From Dehalococcoidia bacterium (lineage in GTDB: Bacteria > Chloroflexota > Dehalococcoidia > Dehalococcoidales > Fen-1064): a stretch of 5,408 bases of DNA. The stretch lies in NCBI GenBank assembly GCA_003153075.1, contig PMBW01000185.1:844-6251 (forward strand), written 5' to 3'. Shown in pieces: positions 4,171 to 5,408 of the stretch (position 1 is its first letter; every line of letters starts with the position of its first letter). The position numbers and the translations under genes were made by a program. Under the pieces are notes generated by a model. That model was not told where the DNA came from and made no database searches. It saw nothing but the letters and a program-made list of their open reading frames with translations.

Positions 4171-5408
4171 ATGAACGGTCTACTCAATCTCGGTCACCAT
4201 GGGCTCAATGGGTTTGAGCAAATTGCTGTTGTCCTGGTCCTTGTCGTAGCCTTCATTGCCCTGGCGTATGCGTGGATATTACGCGGCATCGTGATGAAGA
4301 AAGACAAAGGCACCCCCAAGATGCAGGAGGTTTGGAACGCCATCCGCGTCGGGGCGGACAGCTACCTGGCTCGTCAGCTGAAATCAATTCTGCCGACAAT
4401 TGTCGTGCTGACGGTGGCTCTTTTCTTCAGTGTTTTCGTAGTCAAGCCAAGTGAACAGGCATCGCTGGAATTTCCGAATAACACGGTCTGGATTATCGCA
4501 ATCGGCCGCAGCATTGCCTTCATTGTCGGCGCCACCTTCTCCCTGCTCGTCGGCCAGCTCGGTATGCGTATGGCCATCCAGGCTAATGTCCGTGCCAGTT
4601 CCGCGGCCAGACGCAGCCTGAATGAATCGCTCTCCATTGCTTACTATGCCGGTACCGTTACCGGTATGCTCACCGATGGTTTGGGCTTACTCGGCGGCAC
4701 AGTCATCTTCATTATCTTCGGTAAAGCCTCCCCGGATGCGCTGCTCGGCTTCGGCCTGGGCGGCACCTTGATCGCCCTCTTCATGCGCGTGGGCGGTGGT
4801 ATCTTCACGAAAGCCGCTGATGTCGGCGCCGACCTGGTTGGTAAGGTTGAAAAAGACATACCTGAAGACGACCCGCGTAATGCCGCAGTTATTGCCGACC
4901 TGGTCGGTGATAATGTCGGTGACTGCGCCGGTATGGCCGCAGATATTTTCGAAAGTTACGAGGTTACCATTGTATCCTCGATGTTGCTTGGTATTACCCT
5001 GGTATTAGTAACCGGTAACCTTTATTGGATCGTATATCCCCTGATTATCCGCGGTATCGGTGTTCTCAGTTCCATTTTAGGCACATTTACCGTGCCGATC
5101 TGGCAGAAGTTCCCCATCGGCTTCTTACGGGCGCATGATGCAGAAGAAGCGATGTTCCGTTCTTACGAAGTCTCCAGTGTCAATACAATTGTCTTCTCCT
5201 TCCTCGTCGCTATTTTATACGCCAAAGACTGGAGATTGGCGATGCTGACCACCATTGGTGTTGCATTGGCGATCGTCTTCAACCCGCTGACGTCGCTATT
5301 CACCTCTACCAGGAAGAATTCTGTTAAGAGTATTGTCAAAGCTACCGATACCGGACCTGCAACCACGATCCTGACCGGTTTATCGGTCGGTATGGAATCC
5401 AGTGTCTG
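4171..5408 (+). CDS. hppA: Membrane-bound ion-pumping pyrophosphatase HppA (N-terminal part, runs off window)
   Basis: Integral membrane enzyme that couples hydrolysis of pyrophosphate to pumping of H+ or Na+ out of the cytoplasm. The first 412 codons of a family usually about 650-800 residues long are present. Hydrophobic helices appear at about 15-37, 73-90, 106-126 and onward. The signature pyrophosphate-binding block is intact: GGGIFTKAADVGADLVGKVE at 208-227, EDDPRN at 232-237, and the metal-binding Asp243, Asp247 and Asp251 in DxxxDxxxD, followed by GMAADIFESYE at 254-264. A second block, TGPATTILTGLSVGMES, is at 394-410. The ATG follows AGGAG by 5 bases. Substitutions from the usual pattern are Leu244 (often Asn) and TSLFTS at 374-379 (often TEYYTS). 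The residues that decide K+ dependence lie beyond the window, so the pumped ion and K+ need are unresolved. Confidence 0.96.
   Translation, partial: MNGLLNLGHHGLNGFEQIAVVLVLVVAFIALAYAWILRGIVMKKDKGTPKMQEVWNAIRVGADSYLARQLKSILPTIVVLTVALFFSVFVVKPSEQASLEFPNNTVWIIAIGRSIAFIVGATFSLLVGQLGMRMAIQANVRASSAARRSLNESLSIAYYAGTVTGMLTDGLGLLGGTVIFIIFGKASPDALLGFGLGGTLIALFMRVGGGIFTKAADVGADLVGKVEKDIPEDDPRNAAVIADLVGDNVGDCAGMAADIFESYEVTIVSSMLLGITLVLVTGNLYWIVYPLIIRGIGVLSSILGTFTVPIWQKFPIGFLRAHDAEEAMFRSYEVSSVNTIVFSFLVAILYAKDWRLAMLTTIGVALAIVFNPLTSLFTSTRKNSVKSIVKATDTGPATTILTGLSVGMESSV

Noticed and set aside
3990..4187. 65-codon - strand open frame across the hppA promoter and start
   Set aside because: It lacks a ribosome binding site and overlaps a near-consensus promoter and the hppA start.

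Overview
The window carries five confidently recognised protein genes and three informative gaps. From left to right on the + strand these are a short MscS-type channel (90-707), the ribosome-assembly GTPase Obg (919-2175) and the NAD biosynthesis enzyme NadD (2179-2793). An RsuA/RluB-type rRNA pseudouridine synthase follows on the - strand (3103-3822). The last gene is the N-terminal half of a membrane ion-pumping pyrophosphatase, HppA, which starts at 4171 and runs off the right edge. The first 76 bases probably hold the last 24 codons of another gene. No rRNA, tRNA, CRISPR array or complete mobile element is visible.

Organism: genes are moderately GC-rich and use ATG starts, and the gaps are AT-rich. 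The Obg protein (its AEIPGLI switch-II variant, the AHLGRGLGHDFLRH stretch and its C-terminal domain) resembles, from memory, Obg of Dehalococcoides and relatives. A Dehalococcoidia-type member of Chloroflexota is therefore the best guess. This is inference from remembered sequences, not a database result.

Layout and logic: mscS stands alone or closes an upstream operon. obg and nadD form a tight two-gene unit with 3 bases between them. It appears to be driven by an extended -10 promoter so close to the obg start that the mRNA would be nearly leaderless. nadD and rluB converge on a 309-base gap. rluB and hppA diverge from a 348-base gap that holds a near-consensus sigma70-type promoter for hppA, a terminator-like hairpin with a T9 tract, and short AT-rich repeats. 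The genes are housekeeping in character: ribosome assembly (Obg, RluB-type), NAD synthesis (NadD, which releases pyrophosphate) and energy conservation from pyrophosphate (HppA).

The least explained piece is the convergent gap at 2794-3102. It has no credible gene, yet at least five successive inverted repeats fill 2851-3071 and a 12-base palindrome follows directly. Their G-U pairs favour a + strand transcript, so a structured RNA or long structured 3' UTR of nadD is possible. It is unproven and would need a folding and conservation test.
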